Positions 51,744 through 61,022 of a DNA stretch of 64,000 bases are shown in pieces. The notes below the pieces were generated by a model. That model worked only from the letters and a program-made list of their open reading frames with translations. It did no database searches and was not told the DNA's origin. Source of the DNA: Clostridium formicaceticum (GTDB lineage: Bacteria > Bacillota > Clostridia > Peptostreptococcales > Natronincolaceae); assembly GCF_001854185.1 (NCBI RefSeq), contig NZ_CP017603.1, forward strand, positions 4,030,001 to 4,094,000, read 5' to 3'. Position 1 is the first letter of the stretch; each line of letters starts with the position of its first letter. The position numbers and the translations under genes are program-made.

Positions 51744-52212
51744 CCTGATGTTTGTGAATATAATACTGTTTGATTCCACCATAAGAGATCATCTCCAGCA
51801 CAAAGGGTGAGCGTGGATCTTCATTAATCTCTGTAACAGTTGTTTTGTTTTTTATTAAACCTGTTTCTAGCTGTAACACTAGCTCTTCTCCTTCTTTTAC
51901 GAAATCAGTACTATTGGAGCAAGTAATTAAAGGTAATCCTAGATTGATAGCATTTCTGTAAAAAATCCTTGCAAAGGAAGGAGCTATGATGGCAGCTACT
52001 CCAGCTATTTTCAATGTAATAACAGCATGTTCTCTACTAGAACCACATCTGAAGTTTTTATCGGCTACAATAATATCTCCTCGATTAAATCTATTAAAGA
52101 AATCAGGATCTACACCTTCCATAGCATACTTAGCAATTTCTTCTGGCTCTACAAGCTCTAAATATCTCCCTGGATAAATTTGATCCGTGTCAATATTTTT
52201 ATCTACAATCAT
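51736..52212 (-). CDS. Isopropylmalate isomerase-type small subunit (LeuD-like), without a large subunit nearby
   Basis: A 158-residue aconitase-swivel protein: NIDTDQIYPGRYL, KNFRCGSSREHAVI and ITCSNSTDF are the LeuD signatures. The large, iron-sulfur subunit (LeuC) is not in the window. It sits 8 nt after the 2-hydroxycarboxylate transporter gene and probably shares its operon, so its substrate may be citrate, malate-related or dimethylmalate-type acids rather than leucine intermediates (inference). Confidence 0.82.
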   Translation of the reverse strand: MIVDKNIDTDQIYPGRYLELVEPEEIAKYAMEGVDPDFFNRFNRGDIIVADKNFRCGSSREHAVITLKIAGVAAIIAPSFARIFYRNAINLGLPLITCSNSTDFVKEGEELVLQLETGLIKNKTTVTEINEDPRSPFVLEMISYGGIKQYYIHKHQEK

Positions 52213-52220
52213 CTACCTAC

Positions 52221-53534
52221 TTATATAAAAATCCTCAATAGTGTACTTGCCAATATTAACATAAAGGCGCCACCAATACGGGAAGATATTTGGGCAAAAG
52301 GCATAAGCTCCATACGATCAGAGGCTGATAACACAGCTACATCTCCCGTACCTCCCATATTTGCCATACATAGTCCTGCTGTAATAGAAGATTCAATAGG
52401 ATAAAACCCTACAAATCTACCTACGACACCAGAGCCTACTACCCCACCTATGATCGTTACAGCTACTAACAGCACATACTGAATCGTAAAGGCATCAATC
52501 ACCTGTTGAAGGTTTGTAAAAGCCACCCCTATACCAATCAATAATACACCTGTCAAGTTCGTCATAACAAATTGAAACCACTGAAAAGCTCCTGTTTCGT
52601 ATTCTCTAGGCAAGATGTTTAAGGCTTTTACTACCGCAACGGAGATGATCATCCATGCATAAGAATGTACTTGGGGTAAAAACTTTCCAATAATACTTCC
52701 TAGTATAAAGAAGGATACTGCCAACAATAATCCTCTTCCCATCATAGGAAAATTAATAGCTACTTTTTCTTCTTTTTCCTTTACTGCTTCCCTTGCTTCA
52801 GCTTTTTTATTTTTAAGCTCCATAAGTTCACCATTGCCTGTTAAAGATGGTTTTGCTTTTCCCAATCTATCTAATAAACCTGCTACAACAATAGCAGCAG
52901 CATTTCCTAATGCTACCGCCGGCACCATGACAGAAAGCATTTCTCCAGAATCTATTCCTAAACTAGAACCAAATATTTGAGCCAGTGGTACTGCACCTGC
53001 TCCCATGCCACCTCCCATAATCGGTACGCCAATATATAAAATAGCTTCTTTTGCTCCATAACCAATCATGGCTCCCACTAATCCTACTAGACCTAGTGCT
53101 ACAACAACACCACCTAAAATTGCTGGTAAATATCTGACAGAAGCCTTAATTAAAAGTTCTCTATTCATACCTAAAATACTTCCGGTAATCAGTGCTGCAA
53201 TATAAAAGTCTAAAAATCCTTCTCCTCGCATAAAATTGGACATAATCTCCACAGCACTTTCTGGCAATACATTGTAGGTTACTAATGCCGCTGAACCAAA
53301 AATAATTACAATGGAACCGCCACCCAAGTAATCCTTTACAATAGGTAGATGATTTCCTATTTCATTTAAAATAAGTCCTAATACCATCATCAAAGCAAAA
53401 GCGCCAATCATCCCCGCAGGCAATACTTCCATATAGGTTGCTGTTAAAACACCGGCTGTTATCAATCCAAAAAGCGGTAAAGAAATACCCATAATCCTAT
53501 AACCTTGCTTTTCTTGTAATGCTACAGTTGTCAT
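52221..53534 (-). CDS. 2-hydroxycarboxylate (citrate/malate) Na+ symporter family protein
   Basis: A 437-residue membrane protein of the CitS/2-HCT family: about 11 TM segments, with the two GGxG re-entrant signatures VPIMGGGMGAGAVPL and CMANMGGTGDVAVL. It imports citrate or malate with sodium. It lies upstream of leuD and is followed on its 5' side by CitAB-like signalling genes, the usual regulators of such transporters. Confidence 0.92.
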   Translation of the reverse strand: MTTVALQEKQGYRIMGISLPLFGLITAGVLTATYMEVLPAGMIGAFALMMVLGLILNEIGNHLPIVKDYLGGGSIVIIFGSAALVTYNVLPESAVEIMSNFMRGEGFLDFYIAALITGSILGMNRELLIKASVRYLPAILGGVVVALGLVGLVGAMIGYGAKEAILYIGVPIMGGGMGAGAVPLAQIFGSSLGIDSGEMLSVMVPAVALGNAAAIVVAGLLDRLGKAKPSLTGNGELMELKNKKAEAREAVKEKEEKVAINFPMMGRGLLLAVSFFILGSIIGKFLPQVHSYAWMIISVAVVKALNILPREYETGAFQWFQFVMTNLTGVLLIGIGVAFTNLQQVIDAFTIQYVLLVAVTIIGGVVGSGVVGRFVGFYPIESSITAGLCMANMGGTGDVAVLSASDRMELMPFAQISSRIGGAFMLILASTLLRIFI

Positions 53535-53749
53535 TTCTTTTTCCCCCTATTCTTTTATTTTTTTTGTGACCCTGATTTCCTTAGATGTCTATTCGTAAAC
53601 GTTTGCCTTTTTAGTTAAAACCTCTTTATAGGCTTCAAATACATCCTCTTTTTTGTAATTTAAAATTTTCTTTCCCTAAATTCATAGACAATCACTCTCC
53701 TTCGCATTTTTATAGGTTACCTCCATAGTATAAAAATTTTTTAAAAAAG

Positions 53750-53779
53750 AAAACATTTAGAAACTTTTCTAAATGTTTT
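53750..53779 (-). terminator. Terminator of the CitAB-like operon
   Basis: AAAACATTTAGAA and TTCTAAATGTTTT form a perfect 13-bp stem with a 4-nt loop. Confidence 0.8.
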
Positions 53780-53823
53780 GTAAGTAAAAAAAACAATGAC
53801 TTTTTTTTAACAATACTTCAAAT

Positions 53824-54504
53824 TTATTCTACCTCTCTCCATTTATATAAATGTCTAGGTCTGCCTATAGCACCATACTCAATTTCTAGTACCAATTCTT
53901 CTAATGACACTAGATATTCCAGATATCTTCTTACAGTTACTCTTGAAACCTTCATTTTTTCTGCTACTTCTTCACTGGTAAGATATTCTGCTTCATGAGA
54001 TTTCATAAATTTTCGTATCCTTTCAAGAGTTTTTTTGTGAATACCCTTTTGAAAGTCTTTTTCTAATACATCAGCACTTTGTTTCATAATTTTGTCAATA
54101 TCCTCTTGAAAAATAGTATTTTTATGCTTTAGTAGCTGATAGCGTTCAATATAGTTATCTAGGGTGCTTTTCAACCGTTGGTACTCGAAGGGTTTGATCA
54201 AATAATCTATGGCCCCTAATTTTAATACTTCATCAATACTTTCTGCTTCCTTTGCAGCAGTTACTAAAATAACATCTATTTTTAGGGATCTTTTTCTAAC
54301 TTCTTTTAAAAAACTGATCCCATCCAACTTAGGCATGAATACATCCAAAATTACTAGATCTACAGAATGGTTTTTTAAGAAGTTTAAGGCTTCTTGTCCA
54401 TTTTCTGCCATATACACTACTTTAAACCCCTTAACACGTTCAACATATTTCTTATTTAATTGTGATACCATAGGGTCATCTTCAACAATTAGCACCCTTA
54501 TCAT
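53824..54504 (-). CDS. CitB/DcuR-type response regulator
   Basis: A 226-residue regulator: receiver (IRVLIVEDDPMVSQLNKKYV, DLVILDVFMPKLDG, VTAAKE, DYLIKPFEYQRL) and a C-terminal HTH (YLTSEEVAEKMKVSRVTVRRYLEYL). ATG 54504 follows AGGAGGGGG and overlaps the kinase end by 23 nt. Family members activate citrate, malate or fumarate transport genes; the adjacent 2-HCT gene is the obvious target. Confidence 0.93.
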   Translation of the reverse strand: MIRVLIVEDDPMVSQLNKKYVERVKGFKVVYMAENGQEALNFLKNHSVDLVILDVFMPKLDGISFLKEVRKRSLKIDVILVTAAKEAESIDEVLKLGAIDYLIKPFEYQRLKSTLDNYIERYQLLKHKNTIFQEDIDKIMKQSADVLEKDFQKGIHKKTLERIRKFMKSHEAEYLTSEEVAEKMKVSRVTVRRYLEYLVSLEELVLEIEYGAIGRPRHLYKWREVE

Positions 54505-56107
54505 GGTTTTCCCCCTCCTTTGGCAAAGTAACCGTAAATTCTGTTCCTTCATGGATATTCGTGGTAACCTTTATACTTCCTCCTAAGCTGTCCACTGTAT
54601 TTTTTACTAAAGATAAGCCTATTCCACTACTTAATTTCTTTGTTGAGAAGCCTCTTTTAAAAATACGTGATAGGTCTTCCTCCGAAATACCTCTCCCGGT
54701 ATCTTTTACTTTGATGAGAACCTTTTGATGAGACTCTATTATGTCAATTTTAATAGCTTTTTCTTCTTTCTCACTTAGACTAATAGCTTCCATAGCATTT
54801 TCAATCAAATTTCCCAAGATTGTTACCAGCATACTACTGGTGATTTTCCCTTTTCTTTTTTCAAGATAACTATCCTCTGTTATCGTCATGGTAATTCCCA
54901 ATTCTTTAGCTCTACTAATTTTGCCTAATAATAGTCCCGCTATAGTAGCATCTTTTATTTTTCCCATGACTAATGTCATAATTTGTTGCTGTCTTTTATT
55001 CGCACGAATAATATAATTTTTTGCTTCTTCAAATTCCTCAATTTCTATTAATCCTAAAATAACATGTAATTTGTTCATAAACTCATGACTGTTGGCCCTT
55101 AAAGCCGCAACAATTTGCTTCACTCCTGTAACTTCCTCTGCTAAACGAGTAATCATTGTTTTATCTCTAAAGGTAGCAATAGCTCCTAAAATCTCTTCTC
55201 CATTTTTGATGGGAACTCTATTACTTATAATAATAGTATCTTTTACCAACTGCTCTCTATCATATTCAGCAACACCTGTTCTTAATACCTCAGGGAGCCT
55301 ACTGGTTGGAAGCAGGTTAGTAACCTTTATCCCAATAACATCCTTTTCATCTATATGAAATAGTTTTCTTGCAGAATCATTGATCAAAGTAATTTTTTCA
55401 TCACTATCAATTGCAACAACACCTTCATGAATAGCCTCTAACATCCCCTTTTTTTCAACATATAACTTTGCAATTTCATCTGGCTCTAATCCTAATAGAT
55501 TTTTTTTAATGCTGTTTGCCAACAAAATTGCCCCTATTATTCCAAAAAACAATCCTACAAAGGAAGCTAAAATTGTCGTAATAAGCCTTTGTTTTTTTAT
55601 TTCTGCTACAGTTTGGATCAACGTTCCTACCATGACAAACCCAAGCTGCTGATGATTTTCCTCATCATAGATTGGTGCAAAAGCTCTTATGGAGGTTCCC
55701 ATTGTTCCCGTTGCCTCAGATATATAGGATTCTCCAGTTTCCACTACCCTCAGCTCATCCCCACCAACGAATTTTTCTCCCAATCGTTCAGGGTTAGGAT
55801 GCGCATACCTAAAACCCTCCATATCTGCCACCACAATAATCTCTACCTGATTGGTCTCAGCTAATATTTTTTGCACAAAGGGTTGTATTGGATTTTGATA
55901 GTAGTCATCACGCTTCATCCCTTCTACGACATTAGGACTATTTCCTATTACCTTAGCGATATTCATAATATTGGTACTAATCTCTTGATGCATATTTAAT
56001 ATCGTCCATCTTGTAGCAAAGTAAATCGTGGTATAAATAGAAATAATAACAATTATTATCGTAAATAAGGTTATTTGGGTTTGCAGTTTCAATTGTTTGT
56101 TTTTCAT
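54482..56107 (-). CDS. CitA/DcuS-type sensor histidine kinase
   Basis: A 541-residue kinase: TM1 (residues 8-30), a periplasmic-type PAS/Cache sensor of about 130 residues (MEGFRYAHPNPERLG, GTMGTSIRAFAPIYD, typical of CitA), TM2, a cytoplasmic PAS (IHEGVVAIDSDEKITLINDSA), the family H-box ANSHEFMNKLHVILGLIEIEE and HATPase_c. ATG 56107 has GAGGAAT upstream. It senses an extracellular di- or tricarboxylate. Confidence 0.93.
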   Translation of the reverse strand: MKNKQLKLQTQITLFTIIIVIISIYTTIYFATRWTILNMHQEISTNIMNIAKVIGNSPNVVEGMKRDDYYQNPIQPFVQKILAETNQVEIIVVADMEGFRYAHPNPERLGEKFVGGDELRVVETGESYISEATGTMGTSIRAFAPIYDEENHQQLGFVMVGTLIQTVAEIKKQRLITTILASFVGLFFGIIGAILLANSIKKNLLGLEPDEIAKLYVEKKGMLEAIHEGVVAIDSDEKITLINDSARKLFHIDEKDVIGIKVTNLLPTSRLPEVLRTGVAEYDREQLVKDTIIISNRVPIKNGEEILGAIATFRDKTMITRLAEEVTGVKQIVAALRANSHEFMNKLHVILGLIEIEEFEEAKNYIIRANKRQQQIMTLVMGKIKDATIAGLLLGKISRAKELGITMTITEDSYLEKRKGKITSSMLVTILGNLIENAMEAISLSEKEEKAIKIDIIESHQKVLIKVKDTGRGISEEDLSRIFKRGFSTKKLSSGIGLSLVKNTVDSLGGSIKVTTNIHEGTEFTVTLPKEGENHDKGANC

Positions 56108-56369
56108 AAAAAATTCCTCTTTTATAAAGAAAATAAGATTTTCTTTAGCCATCTAGAAATTTGCTTGCTTAGTTCATTATTTCTATTAATTATTATTTCC
56201 TACAACCTACTAGTATATTTCTATCTTAAATGAGAATAATTCGCTAAATATTCTTAAAATCCTTTCTTATTATCCCTAGTTTTTTATAAATACCTATTAA
56301 AAGTCAAAACCAAAGACATATACTTGCTACACCTATAAAACAAAATTAAAGATGTTATAAAGCATAGAA

Positions 56370-56392
56370 AAAAGCCGCATAAATGCGGCTTT
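56370..56392 (-). terminator. Terminator of the flavoprotein gene
   Basis: AAAGCCGCAT and ATGCGGCTTT form a perfect 10-bp stem with a 2-nt loop and T-rich flanks. The rest of 56108-56473 shows no gene. Confidence 0.85.
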
Positions 56393-56473
56393 CATACTAC
56401 GACAGGCTTTCAAACTTGTCTTCTATTCTAAAGCTGTTCTATTTTTTAACTCAAATCAAAAGTAAAAAAATTG

Positions 56474-58276
56474 CTATTTCTTTGCTGCAGCACTTTCTCC
56501 AGCAATCCTTCCAAATACTGCTATATCCGCTAGTGCATTACCACCTAAACGGTTCGTACCATGAATTCCACCTGTAACCTCACCAGCTGCATATAATCCC
56601 GGTATTACATTTCCATTTTTGTCTAAAACCTGTGCATTTTCGTTTATTTCAACACCACCCATGGTGTGATGCACTGTAGGAACGCGTCCACCTGCATAGA
56701 ATGGAGCAGTATCAATCTTATCAGCAAATAATGTTCTCCCAAAAGCATCTGCACCACCTGCTTCTACAGCTTTGTTAAATTCATTTACTGCATTAATAAG
56801 GTTAGTAGGGTCTACACCAATCTTTTCTGCAAGTTCCTCTAGAGTATCGCCTTTAAAAGCTCTACCTTGTTCAATAAGTTCATCGATTGATTCGTTGAAG
56901 TTATTTTTCGTATCTCCTGTTGGATAAGAATGCTTATCAACAATTACCCACATGTAAGCATCCTGTTGTTCCATCAATGCTTTTGTCATGACATCTCTTC
57001 TAGCGCCTTCATCTACGAAACGATTACCATCTTTATTGACAAAAATACGATTTTCAACACCTTGTTCTATATTTCCACTGAGACTTCCTGACACAGGATC
57101 CCCCATTGGAAGTAATTGAATATGTTCTAATCCCACGAAGTTCGCATCAACAGCTTCAGCTAGTAGCAAACCATCCCCTGTTGCACCTGGATGATTGGTG
57201 GTTTTAATTTCAGTAAGGGCAGGCCAGCTTTCGTTGTACTTATCTCTCAACTCAATGTTAGCCCCAAAACCACCTGATGCAAGGACTACACCATTGTTTG
57301 CATTAAGGATTACGTCTCCTTTTAAACCTTTTGCTTTAACCCCTACAACCTTGTCGTTTTCTACTATTAGTTCAACTGCTTCGGTATCTAATAAAACTTC
57401 AATGCCATCATTTTCATTAATATAATTTTGATATGTGTCTATAAAACCAGTTCCTAATGGTGTAGAAGGCTTATGGGCTCTTGGCCACAAACCACCTAAA
57501 ACAGTAAATACTTCATCGTTGAACTTCATACCCATACTTTCAAGCCACTCAACAGCAGGATATGCATTGTCTGTCAGCACTTTTATTAAAGAGGGATTTC
57601 CCACTTTGTCGCCACCTTCATAGGTTTGTGTAAAGTGTTTATCAGGAGAATCTTCAATACCTTGTGCAACCTGTCTTGGGGACCCGGCAGCATTAAGTGC
57701 GCCTCCTGAAAGAATTGTATTTCCACCAAGTCTTGGCATTTTTTCAATAACAATAACCTCTGCACCATTTTGATGAGCAGATACTGCAGCAGCAAGACCT
57801 GCACCACCACCACCGATAACAACTACATCTGTTGTATACTCTACAGCTTCACCTGTAACTTCTGCACTATCTCTTTTCACGTTTAAAGCATCAATATCTC
57901 CACCTGCTAATTTGATAGCTTCTGTTACTGCAGCTATGATTGCCTTACTCGTAACCGTCGCACCTGATATAGCATCAACAGCTAAGGTTTGATCTTCTAC
58001 AATTGCTTTAGGTATTCTTTCTATTGCTGGATCTGTTATCCCAGGACTTTCCTTATGATCTAAAATTTTGACATCCTTAATTGAGCTTTCATCTACAGTA
58101 ACCTCAACCTCTATATCTCCATTATGACCAGCTGCAGATGCCCTATAGGTCCCAGCTTTAAACATTGCTGACTCTGTTGATTCTGCAGACTTAGACTGAC
58201 AGCCCACGATAGATACAATTAGAACGATACACACTAGAATAGCAATCATTCGCTTCGATGTGAAAATTTTCTCCAT
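56474..58276 (-). CDS. Fumarate reductase-like flavoprotein with FMN-binding domain, lipoprotein
   Basis: A 600-residue exported lipoprotein (IVSIVGCQSK lipobox). Residues 40-120 are an FMN-binding domain with the flavinylation motif DAISGATVTS; residues 145-600 are an FAD_binding_2 domain (VVIGGGGAGLAAAVSAHQNG, GGNTILSGG, HTMGGVEIN, YAAGEVTGG, HGTNRLGGNALADI). It belongs to the extracellular flavinylated reductases (fumarate, urocanate, acrylate-type substrates). A divergent TetR regulator and a perfect operator suggest induction by its substrate. Confidence 0.9.
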   Translation of the reverse strand: MEKIFTSKRMIAILVCIVLIVSIVGCQSKSAESTESAMFKAGTYRASAAGHNGDIEVEVTVDESSIKDVKILDHKESPGITDPAIERIPKAIVEDQTLAVDAISGATVTSKAIIAAVTEAIKLAGGDIDALNVKRDSAEVTGEAVEYTTDVVVIGGGGAGLAAAVSAHQNGAEVIVIEKMPRLGGNTILSGGALNAAGSPRQVAQGIEDSPDKHFTQTYEGGDKVGNPSLIKVLTDNAYPAVEWLESMGMKFNDEVFTVLGGLWPRAHKPSTPLGTGFIDTYQNYINENDGIEVLLDTEAVELIVENDKVVGVKAKGLKGDVILNANNGVVLASGGFGANIELRDKYNESWPALTEIKTTNHPGATGDGLLLAEAVDANFVGLEHIQLLPMGDPVSGSLSGNIEQGVENRIFVNKDGNRFVDEGARRDVMTKALMEQQDAYMWVIVDKHSYPTGDTKNNFNESIDELIEQGRAFKGDTLEELAEKIGVDPTNLINAVNEFNKAVEAGGADAFGRTLFADKIDTAPFYAGGRVPTVHHTMGGVEINENAQVLDKNGNVIPGLYAAGEVTGGIHGTNRLGGNALADIAVFGRIAGESAAAKK

Positions 58277-58445
58277 CCTTTCATTCCTCCTACTTTTCTT
58301 TTTTTACACTAAGTACTTTTTGACATTGTTCTCCTTACACTACTAGCTGTAAAAACAACCCTTAATAAAGTTTTTCATGTTTCAGCTATCGGGCGCCATA
58401 AAATAGCTAAAGAATTCATTCTATTATTACAGTGATTATTTTATA

Positions 58446-58468
58446 GAATACATTCACTGAATGTATTC
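58446..58468. promoter_or_regulatory. Perfect 23-bp operator between flavoprotein and TetR
   Basis: GAATACATTCA-C-TGAATGTATTC: 11-bp arms around one base. It lies between the divergent genes, about 170 nt from each start; a likely TetR site for both. Confidence 0.75.
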
Positions 58469-58642
58469 ATTATATAAAATTGTTAATTGTTCGTCAATAT
58501 TTTCTTAATAATTTTTTAACAACTCCTTAGCATTTTTCTCCCTACCCTCCTAATAAAGTGCTTTTTGGTCTAATTTACTTTAAGTAATATATTTGTTATA
58601 ATTTTCTTATTACTTCAATATAAAGATAGGAGAAATCTTATT

Positions 58643-59221
58643 ATGAAAAAAAAACTAACCAGTCGACAGATCCAAGCCCTCAATACACAGGACAAAATAT
58701 ATCGCGTTGCTTTTGATCTGATTGAAAAAAAAGGTTTTCAAAATATTACCGTAGAAGAGATATGCAAAGCAGCTGATGTATCCGTAGGATCCTTCTATAA
58801 CAGCTTTAAATCAAAAAGTGAAATATTGGATAGAATATTTAAATTAGCAGATGACTACTTTTTAAATGTTGTAGCTGTTAATATCAAGGATGGAAGTGCT
58901 CAAGAAAAAATAGTAGAATTTTTTCAGTATTATGCTGATTATAACTTAGAAAAAGGCATTGATTTTGTCAAACAATTATATAATGTTAAAAACAACCTAT
59001 TTACAATAAAAGGAAGACATATGCAGCGTGTGCTACAGAAGATCATTGAGGAAGGACAAAAAAAAGGAGAGCTTTCTACCGATATGACACCAGAGGAAAC
59101 TGTAAGGTTTCTATTTATTGCTGTAAGAGGAATTGTTTATGATTGGAGTCTACACGATGGTCAGTATGACCTTCCTGAGTATATTCGTAATTATGTGAAG
59201 CGATTAGTTAGCATTTTATAG
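58643..59221 (+). CDS. TetR/AcrR-family regulator
   Basis: A 192-residue protein with an N-terminal TetR HTH (YRVAFDLIEKKGFQNITVEEICKAADVSVGSFYNSFKSKSEIL) and a helical ligand-binding domain. A GGAG ribosome site precedes ATG 58643. It is divergent from the flavoprotein lipoprotein gene and probably represses it through the 58446 palindrome. Confidence 0.92.
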   Translation: MKKKLTSRQIQALNTQDKIYRVAFDLIEKKGFQNITVEEICKAADVSVGSFYNSFKSKSEILDRIFKLADDYFLNVVAVNIKDGSAQEKIVEFFQYYADYNLEKGIDFVKQLYNVKNNLFTIKGRHMQRVLQKIIEEGQKKGELSTDMTPEETVRFLFIAVRGIVYDWSLHDGQYDLPEYIRNYVKRLVSIL

Positions 59222-59265
59222 TCATTCCTGCTTCTATATTAAAATTATATTAAAACACTACATAC

Positions 59266-59299
59266 AAAAAGAAATGGTACTTGCCGTTTCTTTTTTTCT
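59266..59299 (+). terminator. Terminator of the TetR gene
   Basis: AAAAAGAAATGG and CCGTTTCTTTTT arms (one mismatch) with a TACTTG loop and a T tract. 59300-59707 otherwise holds only AT-rich leader sequence, part of which (59431-59485) is repeated at 63110-63165. Confidence 0.75.
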
Positions 59300-59707
59300 T
59301 TTAAAACAAAGCTTAATAAAATGCAAATTAGATACACTTCCCAAAACCTTTCCCTTAAAATAAATATTTTTTAAAAGTTCAATAAAAAAAAGTATAAATT
59401 TACCAAATAAATTTCTTCAACCTACATCTGCCTAAAATGACACAGAAATGCTCTAAAGGAGGAATTTAAACAGTCTGAGTGTGCTTTTTTCTTTTTTTCC
59501 ATGTGTTCATATATCCAAAGTCGTACATACTAAATAGGAGATCTATTACTAAAATGAAATACCCATATTTCTATCTATATATAGACTGTTGTCACAGCGT
59601 TTTCTTTTTAAAAGTGTATTCGCTAATTTTGCTAAAACCAATATTGAAAATCCTAGCTTACCGATAAAGATTAGTACTATATATCTTATGCAGAAAGGGG
59701 TAATACA

Positions 59708-60067
59708 ATGCCAGGAAAACTAGTTTCTGTCAACGAAATTATGCGTGCCATTGCATGCTTTAAAGGAGCTTATAAATATTTAAGTGATCTTCCTTACCAC
59801 ACGCTATATATCTATGAAACTCTGAGTATAGATGGTTTTGATAAAGCAAATAAGTTAGTTATCAAAATTTTAAAGGAATACAGAACCATTCATTCTACAA
59901 TGAAATCAATAGAACTCCTAAATATTTCTCCTGAGTTCAATGATAATGCCTCGATCATTATGTATGCTGCCGAACAAAATTTAGATTACTTCTTAGGTGT
60001 TCTAACCCAGCTTAAAAAAGGAGAAGAAAAGTTCGTAAGCATGACTACTAAAAAGAAAAGAGGATAA
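59708..60067 (+). CDS. Small helical protein, unknown
   Basis: A 119-residue, probably all-helical cytoplasmic protein (EIMRAIACFKGAYKYLSDL, ASIIMYAAEQNLDYFLGVL) with a basic tail. I do not recognise a family. It starts with AAAGGGG upstream and ends 2 nt before the radical SAM gene, whose ribosome site lies in its tail, so the two are coupled. A truncated relic of it lies at 63115-63273. Confidence 0.7.
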   Translation: MPGKLVSVNEIMRAIACFKGAYKYLSDLPYHTLYIYETLSIDGFDKANKLVIKILKEYRTIHSTMKSIELLNISPEFNDNASIIMYAAEQNLDYFLGVLTQLKKGEEKFVSMTTKKKRG

Positions 60068-60069
60068 AA

Positions 60070-60972
60070 ATGTTGAAACCAAGTTATTTATCTTTATTGA
60101 AAAATCAAGAATTATTAACCAGGGTAAATCTTTTAAAGGAAATGTTGAAGGATTGTGTTTTATGTCCCCATCAATGTAAGGTCAACCGATTATCAGGGGA
60201 AAGAGGCTACTGTAGAACCTTAGATAATGTGGTAGTTTCAGGAGCTGAATCTCATTTTGGTGAGGAAAGGGAATTAGTAGGTCGTTACGGTTCTGGAACT
60301 ATTTTCTTCTCTCACTGCAACTTAAAATGTGTCTTCTGTCAAAACTATGAGATTAGCCATTGCGGTGAAGGTAAAGAAATGACTCCTTCCCAATTAGCGG
60401 ACTTGATGCTATATTTGCAAAATCGTCAATGCCATAACATTAATCTAGTATCACCAGGACACATCATTCCTCAAATTGTGGAGGCTATTTATATTGCAGC
60501 TAAAAAAGGTTTGGCTATTCCCATTGTATACAATACCAATGGCTACGATTTAGTAGATACCTTAAAGCTATTGGAGGGAATTGTTGATATCTATATGCCA
60601 GACATCAAATTTGCTGATGATCTCACTGCCGAAGCGTACTTAAAGGTAAAACAATACTATAGCATCGCTAAAAAGGCTGTAAAAGAAATGTATCGTCAAG
60701 TGGGAGATTTAAAAGTCAATGAAGAAGCTATTGCTTATCAAGGTTTACTCATCCGTCATTTAGTAATGCCACAGAACCTTGCTGGGACTGAAAAAATTAT
60801 GCAATTTATTGCTGATGACCTTTCCCCTGATACCTATGTTAATATCATGGCTCAGTATTATCCCGCCTATAAGGCCCATAAGTATGAGACAATAAATAGA
60901 CGAATCACTAAAGAAGAATTCCAATCTGCTATAAATGCTGCGAAATCTACTGGTTTAACAAATATAAGATAA
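60070..60972 (+). CDS. Radical SAM protein (PflA-like, AmmeMemoRadiSam-type)
   Basis: A 300-residue radical SAM enzyme with the cluster motif CNLKCVFCQNYE, preceded by a cysteine pair pattern CVLCPHQCKVNR and GYCR, and strands NLVSPGHIIPQIV, YNTNGYD, VDIYMPDIKF. It resembles PflA-related proteins of unknown substrate. It is coupled to the 119-residue helical gene, which may be its partner or substrate (inference). Confidence 0.88.
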   Translation: MLKPSYLSLLKNQELLTRVNLLKEMLKDCVLCPHQCKVNRLSGERGYCRTLDNVVVSGAESHFGEERELVGRYGSGTIFFSHCNLKCVFCQNYEISHCGEGKEMTPSQLADLMLYLQNRQCHNINLVSPGHIIPQIVEAIYIAAKKGLAIPIVYNTNGYDLVDTLKLLEGIVDIYMPDIKFADDLTAEAYLKVKQYYSIAKKAVKEMYRQVGDLKVNEEAIAYQGLLIRHLVMPQNLAGTEKIMQFIADDLSPDTYVNIMAQYYPAYKAHKYETINRRITKEEFQSAINAAKSTGLTNIR

Positions 60973-60975
60973 AAA

Positions 60976-61010
60976 AACCCTCTGCTATATGAAAATATAG
61001 CTAGAGGGTT
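60976..61010. terminator. Bidirectional terminator
   Basis: AACCCTCTGCTATAT and ATATAGCTAGAGGGTT arms with a GAAA loop, A and T runs on either side, between convergent genes. Confidence 0.88.
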
Positions 61011-61022
61011 CTTTCTTTATCG

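Noticed and set aside
53600-53700. Short minus-strand ORF (MNLGKENFKLQKRG) that after a frameshift reads EDVFEAYKEVLTKK
   Set aside because: Could be the stub of a lost gene between the transporter and its regulator, but too short and broken to support.
59479-59667. Sixty-two-codon ORF starting with GTG
   Set aside because: Low-complexity, Phe/Tyr-rich, lost in the duplicated leader at 63115-63165; probably untranslated leader.
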